From a bacterium (GTDB taxonomy: Bacteria > Patescibacteriota > Patescibacteriia > Patescibacteriales > GWE2-39-37): 6,638 nucleotides of DNA. Both the position numbers and the translations under genes were made by a program. Below, piece after piece: positions 1-6,559 of the stretch. The notes beneath the pieces are model-generated. The model was given only the letters and a program-made list of their open reading frames with translations, was not told where the DNA came from and did no database searches. Every line of letters starts with the position of its first letter. Within the stretch, counting starts at the first letter, position 1. Location of the stretch: assembly GCA_021786695.1 (NCBI GenBank), contig JAJYMT010000040.1, positions 1 to 6,638 of the forward strand, given 5' to 3'.

Positions 1-10
1 ATTTTTTCTA

Positions 11-37
11 AAAAATTATTTAAATCAAATAATTTTT
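11..37. terminator. AT-only hairpin, possible terminator of an upstream gene
   Basis: Two perfect 11-base arms (11-21 and 27-37) enclose a 5-base loop. The right arm ends in five T, and more T-rich sequence follows. It could end a gene lying left of the window. The surrounding DNA is nearly pure A/T, so chance complementarity is easy and the call is weak. Confidence 0.25.
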
Positions 38-94
38 AATTTTTAATTTTGAATCAATTTTTTAATGATTTAATTTTTAATTGAGCGGCAACTG

Positions 95-103
95 TGATAT
101 AAT
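95..103 (+). promoter_or_regulatory. Extended -10 promoter of the secreted-protein gene
   Basis: TGATATAAT contains a perfect -10 hexamer (98-103) preceded by the TGn extended -10 motif at 95-97. No good -35 hexamer lies 16-18 bp upstream, which is usual for extended -10 promoters. Transcription would start near 110, giving a leader of about 22 nt before the ATG at 132. This position argues against a TTG start at 81, which lies upstream of the promoter. Confidence 0.6.
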
Positions 104-131
104 ATTAGCAATAATAATAAGCTACTTTTAT

Positions 132-2027
132 ATGCTTACGAAAAGAAAATTTAATTACAGTAATTTGATTTTTCTCGCTGCCGTTATTTTTTCGGCAATT
201 CTTTTTAATGCCGGGACGGTGTCAGCCGCTAGCAGCACGCCCGTCTGCGGTCAGGCCACGGCTGAATTCATTTTTCGCAACGACAAGGGCGAGTTCATTC
301 CCGGTCTGAATTTTGAACTGTATGAGCAGCTGACCAACGTCGACGGCTATCCGGCGCCGGGCAAAAAGATCGCGGCCGGGAAGATCGATCCCTTCGTCGG
401 CAACGGTATCGTCAAATTCACGCCCAAGGCGAACGCCCAGGGCGGGTACGGGCTGATGATCAAGGTTTTTGACAAGAACGCGTCCGTGGGCGAATTCTGG
501 TACCCGAGCGAGCTGTTCCTGGGCTGCGGCGAATCAAAAACGATCAGGAAAACGATTTCCGGCATCCATTTCATCTTTCGCGACGGCCAGGGAAAATTGA
601 AAAGAAACTTCAAATTTTCTCTCTATACCCAGCGTTACGATGCGGACGGCAAACCGATCAAAGACAAGAGGGATCTGGTCTCGTCCGTTTTGGACACGGG
701 CGAGGCCGGAGAAACGACCGTCTACGTGGCCGACCAGTCGCGCGTACTGCGGGGCGCCGGCGGCGATTACGCGGTGGTGGCGAGCCCGACCGGCGAGGGC
801 AGCTTCATCGAATATTATCTGCACGTGGATGCGGAACGCACCGCTAATTTTGAATATGTCTTATCCAGCGCGGTTTTCACCCTGCAGAACGCGGCCGGCG
901 AGACCCTGCCAAAAACCGCCGTTCTGGAGATTTTCAAGCAGGAACGGGACGGGAAAAACAAGCCGGTTCTGGGCAAATCGCTTAAAAAATTAAATCCGGA
1001 CAGCGCCGGTAAGGTGATATTCGAATTCTCGATCGGCGATTACGCGGCCGGCATCAAAGACGACAGCGGCAAAAATTATGTACCGTTTTATGATTTGAAG
1101 TTTCAGAGCGGTCAGACACTCACCAAGAAGCTAGTAGTGCCGTTTCTGCGCGTCAGGGCAAGGGACGGGGCGGGCGAGCCGGTCGCGATCGGCACCGCGG
1201 TAGCGGTTTACGACCTTACCAAAGACGACCAGGGGCGCAGTTTCCGGAATAAAAAAGTCGCGGACCTTAAAATCCTGCCCAAGGGCTACGCGGAGGCGCG
1301 GCTCGCTCCGGGCGGTTATCTGTTCGTGATCAAATCCGGCAAGCTGGAATACGGCCAGGGCTTCACCGTCCAGCCGGGGCGTCTGCAGGAGCTGACCATC
1401 AGAAAGATCGATGCTTCTTTGAGCGAGGCCGGCAAGCCGGTGGCCATCGCCGCTGCCGCCGCCGGCGCATTGGCGGAAAAATTAAAAGGGCAGATCCTTC
1501 TCCAGGTAGAGTCGGCCGGCGAGGCCTGGTATGTCCGGCCGGATACCAAAGAAAGGGTGTATTTGAAAGACGGAGACGCCGCCTATACCCTGATGCGCCG
1601 TTTGGGCCTGGGCATCACTAACGCCGACCTCAAAAAAATTCCGATCGGACTTAATGATAAAATCGCCGCCGACGATTTTGATACCGACGGCGACGGGCTT
1701 GGCAACAAACTGGAAGAAGCGATCGGCACCGATCCGTTCAACTACGACTCCGACGGCGACGACGCCTCTGACGGCGCCGAAGCGGCGGCCGGCACCGATC
1801 CGCTCGGCCCGGGAAAACTGCCGATTGATACCAAATTCGCGGCCAAATTGAAAGGGAAGATTCTGCTTCAGACCGAATCCAAAGGCGAGGCCTGGTATGT
1901 GTATCCGAAGGATGGAAAACGTTATTATCTGAAAGACGGGGTATCCGCTTATCAGATTATGCGCGTATTATCGCTCGGCATCACCGATGATAACCTGGGA
2001 CAGATAGACGAGGGAAGCATGGAGTAA
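132..2027 (+). CDS. Secreted multidomain surface protein: four beta-sandwich repeats, two WYV-type modules, TSP3-like calcium repeat
   Basis: A 631-aa exported protein of unknown function. Residues 1-33 form a signal peptide (Lys/Arg N-terminus, hydrophobic core, cleavage site near VSAA). Four repeats of about 90-100 aa follow (about 44-143, 144-245, 246-337, 338-427), each opening with a short F/V-rich strand, a turn with Gly, then a Tyr/Phe strand. They look like Ig/prealbumin-type beta-sandwiches, but the family is inferred. An Ala-rich linker (428-450) leads to two copies of a module (451-506 and 571-624) with ILLQ, GEAWYV, YLKDG and LGIT motifs. Between them (513-556) are Asp/Gly-rich DTDGDG and DSDGDD loops and GTDP motifs typical of thrombospondin type 3 calcium sites. 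Cys39 and Cys132 could form a disulfide. There is no C-terminal anchor or sorting signal. The ATG at 132 is preferred because it starts the signal peptide downstream of a promoter; there is no Shine-Dalgarno. Likely cell-surface or released; the role is unknown. Confidence 0.88.
   Translation: MLTKRKFNYSNLIFLAAVIFSAILFNAGTVSAASSTPVCGQATAEFIFRNDKGEFIPGLNFELYEQLTNVDGYPAPGKKIAAGKIDPFVGNGIVKFTPKANAQGGYGLMIKVFDKNASVGEFWYPSELFLGCGESKTIRKTISGIHFIFRDGQGKLKRNFKFSLYTQRYDADGKPIKDKRDLVSSVLDTGEAGETTVYVADQSRVLRGAGGDYAVVASPTGEGSFIEYYLHVDAERTANFEYVLSSAVFTLQNAAGETLPKTAVLEIFKQERDGKNKPVLGKSLKKLNPDSAGKVIFEFSIGDYAAGIKDDSGKNYVPFYDLKFQSGQTLTKKLVVPFLRVRARDGAGEPVAIGTAVAVYDLTKDDQGRSFRNKKVADLKILPKGYAEARLAPGGYLFVIKSGKLEYGQGFTVQPGRLQELTIRKIDASLSEAGKPVAIAAAAAGALAEKLKGQILLQVESAGEAWYVRPDTKERVYLKDGDAAYTLMRRLGLGITNADLKKIPIGLNDKIAADDFDTDGDGLGNKLEEAIGTDPFNYDSDGDDASDGAEAAAGTDPLGPGKLPIDTKFAAKLKGKILLQTESKGEAWYVYPKDGKRYYLKDGVSAYQIMRVLSLGITDDNLGQIDEGSME
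1482..1649 (+). repeat. WYV-type module, copy 1 (within CDS)
   Basis: This segment encodes about 56 residues containing ILLQ, GEAWYV, YLKDG and LGIT. It matches the segment at 1842-2003 at about 60% of amino acids by eye. The two copies flank the calcium-repeat segment, so this is an internal domain duplication. Modules of this WYV/RYYL kind are, as I recall, common at the C-termini of secreted Patescibacteria proteins; their function is unknown to me. Confidence 0.75.
1668..1799 (+). other. Thrombospondin type 3-like calcium-binding segment (within CDS)
   Basis: Encodes two acidic loops, DTDGDG and DSDGDD, spaced by GTDP motifs. This is the usual pattern of TSP3 repeats, which bind calcium through Asp side chains. 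The second loop is less canonical (DDAS in place of DGLS), so one site may be weaker. It sits between the two WYV-type modules and may act as a stiff calcium-dependent spacer. Confidence 0.75.
1842..2003 (+). repeat. WYV-type module, copy 2 (within CDS)
   Basis: Second copy of the module at 1482-1649. It shares KLKG, ILLQ, GEAWYV, YLKDG, MR and LGIT. It ends eight codons before the stop, so it is the true C-terminal domain of the protein. Confidence 0.75.
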
Positions 2028-2035
2028 ATTAAAAG

Positions 2036-2074
2036 TGACAGTGCCAGCTGTCATCCCCGCGTAGGCGGGGATCC
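2036..2074. repeat. Two-hairpin intergenic palindromic repeat (REP-like), copy 1
   Basis: First hairpin: TGACAG (2036-2041) pairs with CTGTCA (2048-2053). Second hairpin: ATCCCCGC (2053-2060) pairs with GCGGGGAT (2065-2072) around the loop GTAG. The element starts eight bases after the stop of the secreted-protein gene. The TGTCATCC...GGATC layout recurs at 6141-6198. Similar TCATCCCCGC/GCGGGGATCC palindromes are, as I recall, scattered between genes in many bacterial genomes; copy number here cannot be judged. Confidence 0.6.
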
Positions 2075-2094
2075 AGAAAAATTAAAAATTATTG

Positions 2095-2131
2095 TACGAA
2101 ATTAGACGCCCAAAAGGCGTCTAATTTCGTA
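2095..2131 (+). terminator. Perfect 16-bp hairpin, probable terminator
   Basis: The arms at 2095-2110 and 2116-2131 are perfectly complementary over 16 bases, with the loop CAAAA. Only a broken T-rich tail (GTATTTGTTTAAT) follows, so it is not a textbook intrinsic terminator. It is the only strong structure between the secreted-protein gene and the hrcA promoter and most likely separates the two transcription units. Confidence 0.5.
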
Positions 2132-2168
2132 GTATTTGTTTAATGTAAGTTAAAATAGATGAAGATAA

Positions 2169-2182
2169 TTAGCACTCTTGAC
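2169..2182 (+). promoter_or_regulatory. Orphan CIRCE half-site with -35-like hexamer
   Basis: TTAGCACTCTTGAC is identical to bases 2303-2316 of the functional-looking CIRCE/promoter 134 bp downstream. Here the right arm is missing: 2187-2195 reads CTCTTTTTG instead of GAGTGCTAA. CATAAT follows at 2196-2201. It is either a decayed duplicate of the hrcA operator or a weak auxiliary site. Confidence 0.5.
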
Positions 2183-2302
2183 CCCGCTCTTTTTGCATAA
2201 TTAATGTATTTTTAAGCTCTAATTCTTAAGATCGACTGGCGTCTTACTTTGTTTATTTTTAAACGCTTTATTCAAAGAAAGGGCGGGGCAGGCACGCTGT
2301 TT

Positions 2303-2329
2303 TTAGCACTCTTGACATGCGACTGCTAA
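2303..2329 (+). promoter_or_regulatory. CIRCE operator (HrcA binding site)
   Basis: TTAGCACTC, nine bases, then GACTGCTAA matches the CIRCE consensus TTAGCACTC-N9-GAGTGCTAA at 17 of 18 positions; the one change is the third base of the right arm. CIRCE is the established binding site of the HrcA repressor, and hrcA starts 20 bp downstream. The arrangement implies autoregulation of hrcA-grpE, with release during heat or protein-folding stress. Confidence 0.93.
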
Positions 2330-2341
2330 TTATAATAGAAT
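2312..2341 (+). promoter_or_regulatory. hrcA-grpE promoter embedded in CIRCE
   Basis: A consensus -35 TTGACA (2312-2317) fills most of the CIRCE spacer. TAGAAT (2336-2341) lies 18 bp downstream and serves as -10. A perfect TATAAT at 2331-2336 is only 13 bp from the same -35. With TAGAAT the start would fall at 2348-2349; with TATAAT, at about 2343-2345. Either way the leader is 0-6 nt. HrcA bound to CIRCE would cover the -35 and exclude RNA polymerase. Confidence 0.75.
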
Positions 2342-2348
2342 GTTAAAT

Positions 2349-3032
2349 ATGGAAAAAAGACAGGAGCAGATTTTATTCACCATCATCAAGGAGCATATCA
2401 AAACCGGCCAGCCCGTTGGTTCTGAAGCCGTGGCCAATAAATATAAATTGGACGTATCTTCAGCCACCGTCAGGAATGAGATGGCGGATTTGGAGGAGGC
2501 GGGGTTCATCGCCCAGCCGCATACCTCGGCCGGCAGAATTCCGACCGACCGCGCCTATAAACGCTATCTGGAGTCGCTCAAGGAAAAAAAATTGACCGCG
2601 GCGGAGCAAAAGACGATCGATGAACTGCTGGCGGACAGAGACGAGGGCTCTTTCAAACAGACGGCCAAGGCCCTGGCAGCCGTCTCCGGCAGCGCGGTCT
2701 TCTGGGCTTTTTACCGCAACAACCTGTATTACACCGGCATCGCTAACCTGTTGTCCCAGCCGGAGTTCTCCCAGACCGAATTAATCTATGACATCTCGGC
2801 CATCATCGACCGGGTGGACGAAATCATCGGCGAGATTTTCGACCGGGTAGAATTCGGTCCGCAGGTGATGGTCGGCGAAGACAATCCTTTCAGTCCGATT
2901 TGCGCCACCGTGATGAGTAAATACCGCCTGGGCGACCGGACCGGATTGTTCGGACTGCTCGGGCCTATGCGCATGGATTATGAAAAAAATCTGGCGTTGA
3001 TCAGATTCATCGACAGCAAATTAAGATCTTAA
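2349..3032 (+). CDS. hrcA: Heat-inducible transcription repressor HrcA, short form
   Basis: HrcA represses heat-shock genes by binding CIRCE as a dimer; its folding depends on chaperonin in well-studied bacteria. Residues 1-74 form the winged-helix DNA-binding domain: PVGS (22-25), the recognition segment SSATVRNEMADLE, then the wing HTSAGRIPTDRAY. The C-terminal part keeps the hallmark YYTGIANLLSQPEF (about 127-140), VGEDNPFS and GLLGPMRMDY. At 227 aa it is roughly 110 aa shorter than usual HrcA (about 340). The missing part lies between about residues 115 and 127, where the first strands of the GAF-like domain and the inserted dimerization domain normally sit. The reading frame is intact, so this looks like a compact natural form, not a frameshift. 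The ATG at 2349 is chosen over 2340 because the family starts at MEKRQ and 2340 overlaps the promoter. It is followed after 1 nt by grpE. Confidence 0.95.
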   Translation: MEKRQEQILFTIIKEHIKTGQPVGSEAVANKYKLDVSSATVRNEMADLEEAGFIAQPHTSAGRIPTDRAYKRYLESLKEKKLTAAEQKTIDELLADRDEGSFKQTAKALAAVSGSAVFWAFYRNNLYYTGIANLLSQPEFSQTELIYDISAIIDRVDEIIGEIFDRVEFGPQVMVGEDNPFSPICATVMSKYRLGDRTGLFGLLGPMRMDYEKNLALIRFIDSKLRS

Positions 3033-3033
3033 G

Positions 3034-3552
3034 ATGGCAAAACACGACCAACAGCAAAAACCGGCCGCTGCGCAGCCGTCCGGCACCGAGACGGAGGCGG
3101 ACGCTTCGAAGAAATTCGAAGAGCTGGAACATAAATATAAACGCGCCTTGGCCGATTACCAGAATCTTTTGAAACAGACGGTCCGCGACAGAGAAGAATT
3201 CCGTAAATTCGCCGGCGAACGATTCTTGCACGAACTGCTGCCCGTCTACGATAATCTCAAGATGTCGTTCGCCCACGCCGGCGAGGAGGCCGCCGCCAAC
3301 GGCTGGCTCAAAGGAATCGAGCATATCATCAGGCAGTTCGGCGAGGCGCTCGCGGGGATGGGTGTTATCGAGATAAAAACAGCGGGCGAGCCGTTCGATT
3401 ATCATACGATGGAGGCGATCGAGAAAGTTCCGACCGAGGAGGCGGAAAAGGACGGCCTGGTGGAACGGGAGTTGAAATCCGGTTATATTCTCCACGGCAA
3501 GGTGATCGCACCGGCGAGAGTGGCGGTGTGGGAATATAAAATAAAAATGTAA
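3034..3552 (+). CDS. grpE: Nucleotide exchange factor GrpE
   Basis: GrpE is the cytoplasmic co-chaperone that makes DnaK release ADP and substrate. At 172 aa it has normal length. A charged, low-complexity N-terminus (1-24) precedes a long helical/coiled-coil segment (about 25-65, with EFRKFAGERF), a helix-bundle region (66-110) and the C-terminal beta-wing (about 111-168) carrying GVIEI, PFDYHTMEAI, GYILHGKVIAPARVAV. These correspond to the conserved GrpE signature, with IAPARV in place of the usual IRPARV/KV. The start lies 1 nt after the hrcA stop and has no Shine-Dalgarno, so translation is probably coupled to hrcA termination. It shares the CIRCE-controlled promoter. Confidence 0.96.
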   Translation: MAKHDQQQKPAAAQPSGTETEADASKKFEELEHKYKRALADYQNLLKQTVRDREEFRKFAGERFLHELLPVYDNLKMSFAHAGEEAAANGWLKGIEHIIRQFGEALAGMGVIEIKTAGEPFDYHTMEAIEKVPTEEAEKDGLVERELKSGYILHGKVIAPARVAVWEYKIKM

Positions 3553-3699
3553 AAATCAAAAATCAAAATTATTGAGTCCCGCTGAGCGGGACGAAATAAT
3601 CTCATAAATTTTAAATTTTAAACTTTAAATTTTTAATTAGCAGTTTGCCATTTTTTCCGAAATATTTCATACGAACTAATGGTGAACGAACGAAAATAT
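3553..3699. other. AT-rich gap between grpE and hsp20
   Basis: Apart from the hairpin at 3568-3600 it consists of AAATTTTAAA-like runs (3605-3640). TTGCCA (3645-3650) could be a -35, but CATACG 17 bp downstream is a poor -10. A 10-bp perfect palindrome GAAATATTTC lies at 3659-3668. There is no CIRCE. Whether hsp20 has its own promoter cannot be settled from the sequence. Confidence 0.45.
3568..3600. terminator. Strong hairpin after grpE with tandem G-A mismatch
   Basis: GTCCCGC (3576-3582) pairs with GCGGGAC (3586-3592) around a TGA loop. Outside it, ATTATT (3568-3573) pairs with AATAAT (3595-3600). The two stems are joined by GA opposite GA, the sequence pattern of tandem sheared G-A pairs. 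The left base is A/T-rich, but no T-run follows on the + strand. It may attenuate or stabilise the 3' end of the hrcA-grpE message, or be an intergenic repeat. Confidence 0.4.
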
Positions 3700-4128
3700 A
3701 TGGCTATTATAAAATGGTCCCCCTTCCTCGAATCGTTCGAGGAGATGGAAAAAATGTTTTCCGATTTTTTGCCCGCCGGCCGGACGGGCCAGAATTTCAT
3801 GCCGGCGGTCGATATATATGAAGATAAGGATAACGTGATTGTAGAGACGCAATTGGCCGGCATCGATCCGGAGCAGGTCGACATCTCGATCCAGAACGAC
3901 ATCCTGACCATCAAGGGCGAGAGCGAGAAGAAGAGCGAGGTCGAGGAAAAAAACTATTACCGCAAAGAGATCCGCCGCGGCGGTTTTTACCGGAGCGTCC
4001 CTTTGCCGGCCCATGTCCTGGGCGACAAGGCCAGCGCGATCGCGGAAAACGGCGTATTGAAGATCTCGGTGCCGAAAGCGCCGGAAGCCAAGCCGAAAAC
4101 GATTAAGATAGAGACGAGAAAAAAGTAA
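3700..4128 (+). CDS. Small heat-shock protein, Hsp20/alpha-crystallin family
   Basis: An ATP-independent holdase that binds unfolding proteins and passes them to the DnaK system. The 142-aa product has a short N-terminal arm with the typical IIKWSPF and FEEMEKMF, then the alpha-crystallin domain (about 34-126: MPAVDIYEDKDNVIVE, GIDPEQVDISI, LTIKGE, YRKEIRRGGFYRSVPLP, and the closing AENGVLKISVPK). The C-terminal tail carries the IKI (I-x-I) motif at 135-137 that links subunits into oligomers. The PAGRTGQ stretch (25-31) just before the domain is encoded by a GC-rich palindrome and looks inserted. An in-frame ATG at 3679 would add seven residues; 3700 is chosen because MAIIKW fits the family. 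Neither start has a Shine-Dalgarno. It lies between grpE and dnaK, where dnaJ is not found. Confidence 0.95.
   Translation: MAIIKWSPFLESFEEMEKMFSDFLPAGRTGQNFMPAVDIYEDKDNVIVETQLAGIDPEQVDISIQNDILTIKGESEKKSEVEEKNYYRKEIRRGGFYRSVPLPAHVLGDKASAIAENGVLKISVPKAPEAKPKTIKIETRKK
3771..3789. repeat. GC-rich palindrome read in frame in hsp20
   Basis: GCCCG (3771-3775) and CGGGC (3785-3789) bracket the palindrome CCGGCCGG (3776-3783), with one unpaired A at 3784. It encodes most of PAGRTGQ in the variable arm before the alpha-crystallin domain. The sequence shows the palindrome; that it is an inserted repeat is inference. Confidence 0.4.
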
Positions 4129-4190
4129 GCAGTGATCAGTAAACAGAAATCAATAAATAACAAAGAATAAGAAATAATAAACAAGCAACT
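4129..4190 (+). promoter_or_regulatory. A-rich unstructured leader upstream of dnaK
   Basis: A 62-nt spacer with 36 A, few G and little pairing potential; it contains degenerate AATAA and CAGTAAA-like units. No Shine-Dalgarno, no convincing -35/-10 pair and no CIRCE are visible. It most likely keeps the dnaK start single-stranded for initiation without Shine-Dalgarno pairing, which would suit co-transcription with hsp20. Confidence 0.35.
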
Positions 4191-6140
<1,950 letters not shown>

Positions 6141-6143
<3 letters not shown>

Positions 6144-6198
6144 CAATCAACAGATTGTCATCCTGACGATTTTGCCGCCAGGCAAAGGAGGAAGGATC
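6141..6198. repeat. Two-hairpin intergenic palindromic repeat, copy 2, overlapping the dnaK stop
   Basis: First hairpin: TGACAATC (6141-6148) pairs with GATTGTCA (6153-6160) around AACA; its first three bases are the dnaK stop codon TGA. Second structure: ATCCT (6160-6164) pairs with AGGAT (6193-6197), enclosing TTTGCC (6171-6176) and GGCAAA (6181-6186) with loop GCCA. The layout parallels 2036-2074. No T-run follows, so it is more likely a message-stabilising or REP-like element than an intrinsic terminator. Confidence 0.6.
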
Positions 6199-6235
6199 TC
6201 TTAAATAAGTACTTACATATTATTAAGTGTGCTCA

Positions 6236-6241
6236 TATAGT
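6236..6241 (+). promoter_or_regulatory. Possible -10 of the small membrane protein gene
   Basis: TATAGT matches the -10 consensus at five of six bases. The hexamer 17 bp upstream (TTACAT, 6213-6218) is a poor -35. A 10-bp palindrome TAAGTACTTA lies at 6206-6215. If used, transcription would begin near 6248 and include the hairpins at 6266-6316 in the leader. Confidence 0.25.
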
Positions 6242-6265
6242 CCAGCTCTTGATAGTTAATGGCCA

Positions 6266-6316
6266 ACCCCGCAAGTTTGCCTTCGGCAAGTGCGGGGTGT
6301 CCCGCTCACACGCGGG
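6266..6316 (+). promoter_or_regulatory. Set of mutually exclusive hairpins in the leader of the 42-aa gene
   Basis: Four complementary segments alternate: ACCCCGCA (6266-6273), TGCGGGGT (6291-6298), CCCGC (6301-6305) and GCGGG (6312-6316). Segments 1 and 2 pair, with an inner TTGCC/GGCAA stem (6277-6289). Segment 2 can instead pair with 3 (loop GTGT), or 3 with 4. The geometry resembles an attenuator or a composite repeat. It lies 48 bases before a strong Shine-Dalgarno and has no T-run of its own. Confidence 0.4.
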
Positions 6317-6350
6317 CCAAGGGCTGGATCAATGAGTTCATTCCAACACA

Positions 6351-6357
6351 AGGGGGG
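6351..6357 (+). promoter_or_regulatory. Strong Shine-Dalgarno deciding the 6364 start
   Basis: AGGGGGG ends six bases before the ATG at 6364. No other gene in the window has a comparable site. It selects this ATG over the in-frame ATG at 6259, whose 35 extra codons would be read through the hairpin cluster. Confidence 0.6.
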
Positions 6358-6363
6358 AAAGAA

Positions 6364-6492
6364 ATGCTCAGCTGGCTGGCGACAAACTGGAAGTTGGCAC
6401 TATTGGGTTATGCCATACTTTTAGGGGCGCTATATTTTCCGATCAAATGGTTTTTCGGGCACCGTTCTGAGAAATCGCCGGAGAAAGGTTGA
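6364..6492 (+). CDS. Small single-pass membrane protein, 42 aa, unknown function
   Basis: I do not recognise this protein. It starts MLSWLATNWK, continues with a hydrophobic segment of about 20 residues (roughly 10-30: LALLGYAILLGALYFPIKWFF) and ends in a charged tail, GHRSEKSPEKG. This is the form of a single transmembrane helix; the positive tail suggests the C-terminus stays in the cytoplasm. Support for a real gene comes from the strong Shine-Dalgarno six bases upstream and the clear intrinsic terminator 14 bases after the TGA stop. An upstream in-frame ATG at 6259 would give 77 aa, but the added peptide is encoded by palindromic repeats and looks like non-coding leader. Its position after dnaK does not by itself imply a chaperone role. 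Confidence 0.6.
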   Translation: MLSWLATNWKLALLGYAILLGALYFPIKWFFGHRSEKSPEKG

Positions 6493-6506
6493 GTCGGTTC
6501 GGCAAC

Positions 6507-6535
6507 GGGGGCGCCAAATATTCGGCGCCCCCTTT
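6507..6535 (+). terminator. Intrinsic terminator after the 42-aa gene
   Basis: GGGGGCGCC (6507-6515) and GGCGCCCCC (6524-6532) form a perfect 9-bp GC-rich stem with the loop AAATATTC, followed by TTT. The T-run is short, but stem strength and position right after a stop make termination likely. It separates the small gene from the next transcription unit. Confidence 0.72.
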
Positions 6536-6559
6536 CCACATTAATAATTAATCTTATAT

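Larger units (their letters stand above)
2028..2348. other. Gene-free intergenic region of 321 bp
   Basis: No supported gene lies here. It holds the repeat at 2036-2074, the hairpin at 2095-2131, an orphan CIRCE half-site at 2169-2177 and the full CIRCE/promoter at 2303-2341. The stretch 2205-2300 contains only small weak inverted repeats, such as GTTTA/TAAAC at 2251-2264. The longest open frame I noticed is a 13-codon one at 2159-2200, without a ribosome-binding site. Confidence 0.7.

Noticed and set aside
81..131. TTG start at 81 for the secreted protein
   Set aside because: It would add 17 residues ahead of a normal signal peptide and would place the start upstream of the extended -10 at 95-103.
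2159..2200. 13-codon open frame in the hrcA upstream region
   Set aside because: No ribosome-binding site, and it overlaps the orphan CIRCE half-site; chance is the simplest explanation.
3007..3495. Minus-strand open frame opposite grpE
   Set aside because: Fully overlaps grpE, which has clear family motifs; the product resembles nothing I know.
4129..4190. A separate CIRCE-controlled promoter for dnaK
   Set aside because: No TTAGCACTC or GAGTGCTAA and no acceptable -35/-10 pair lies in this A-rich spacer.
6259..6363. ATG at 6259 as the start of the small membrane protein
   Set aside because: The extra 35 residues are encoded by palindromic, repeat-like DNA and lack a Shine-Dalgarno, whereas the ATG at 6364 has a strong one. 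It is kept only as a possible upstream leader frame.
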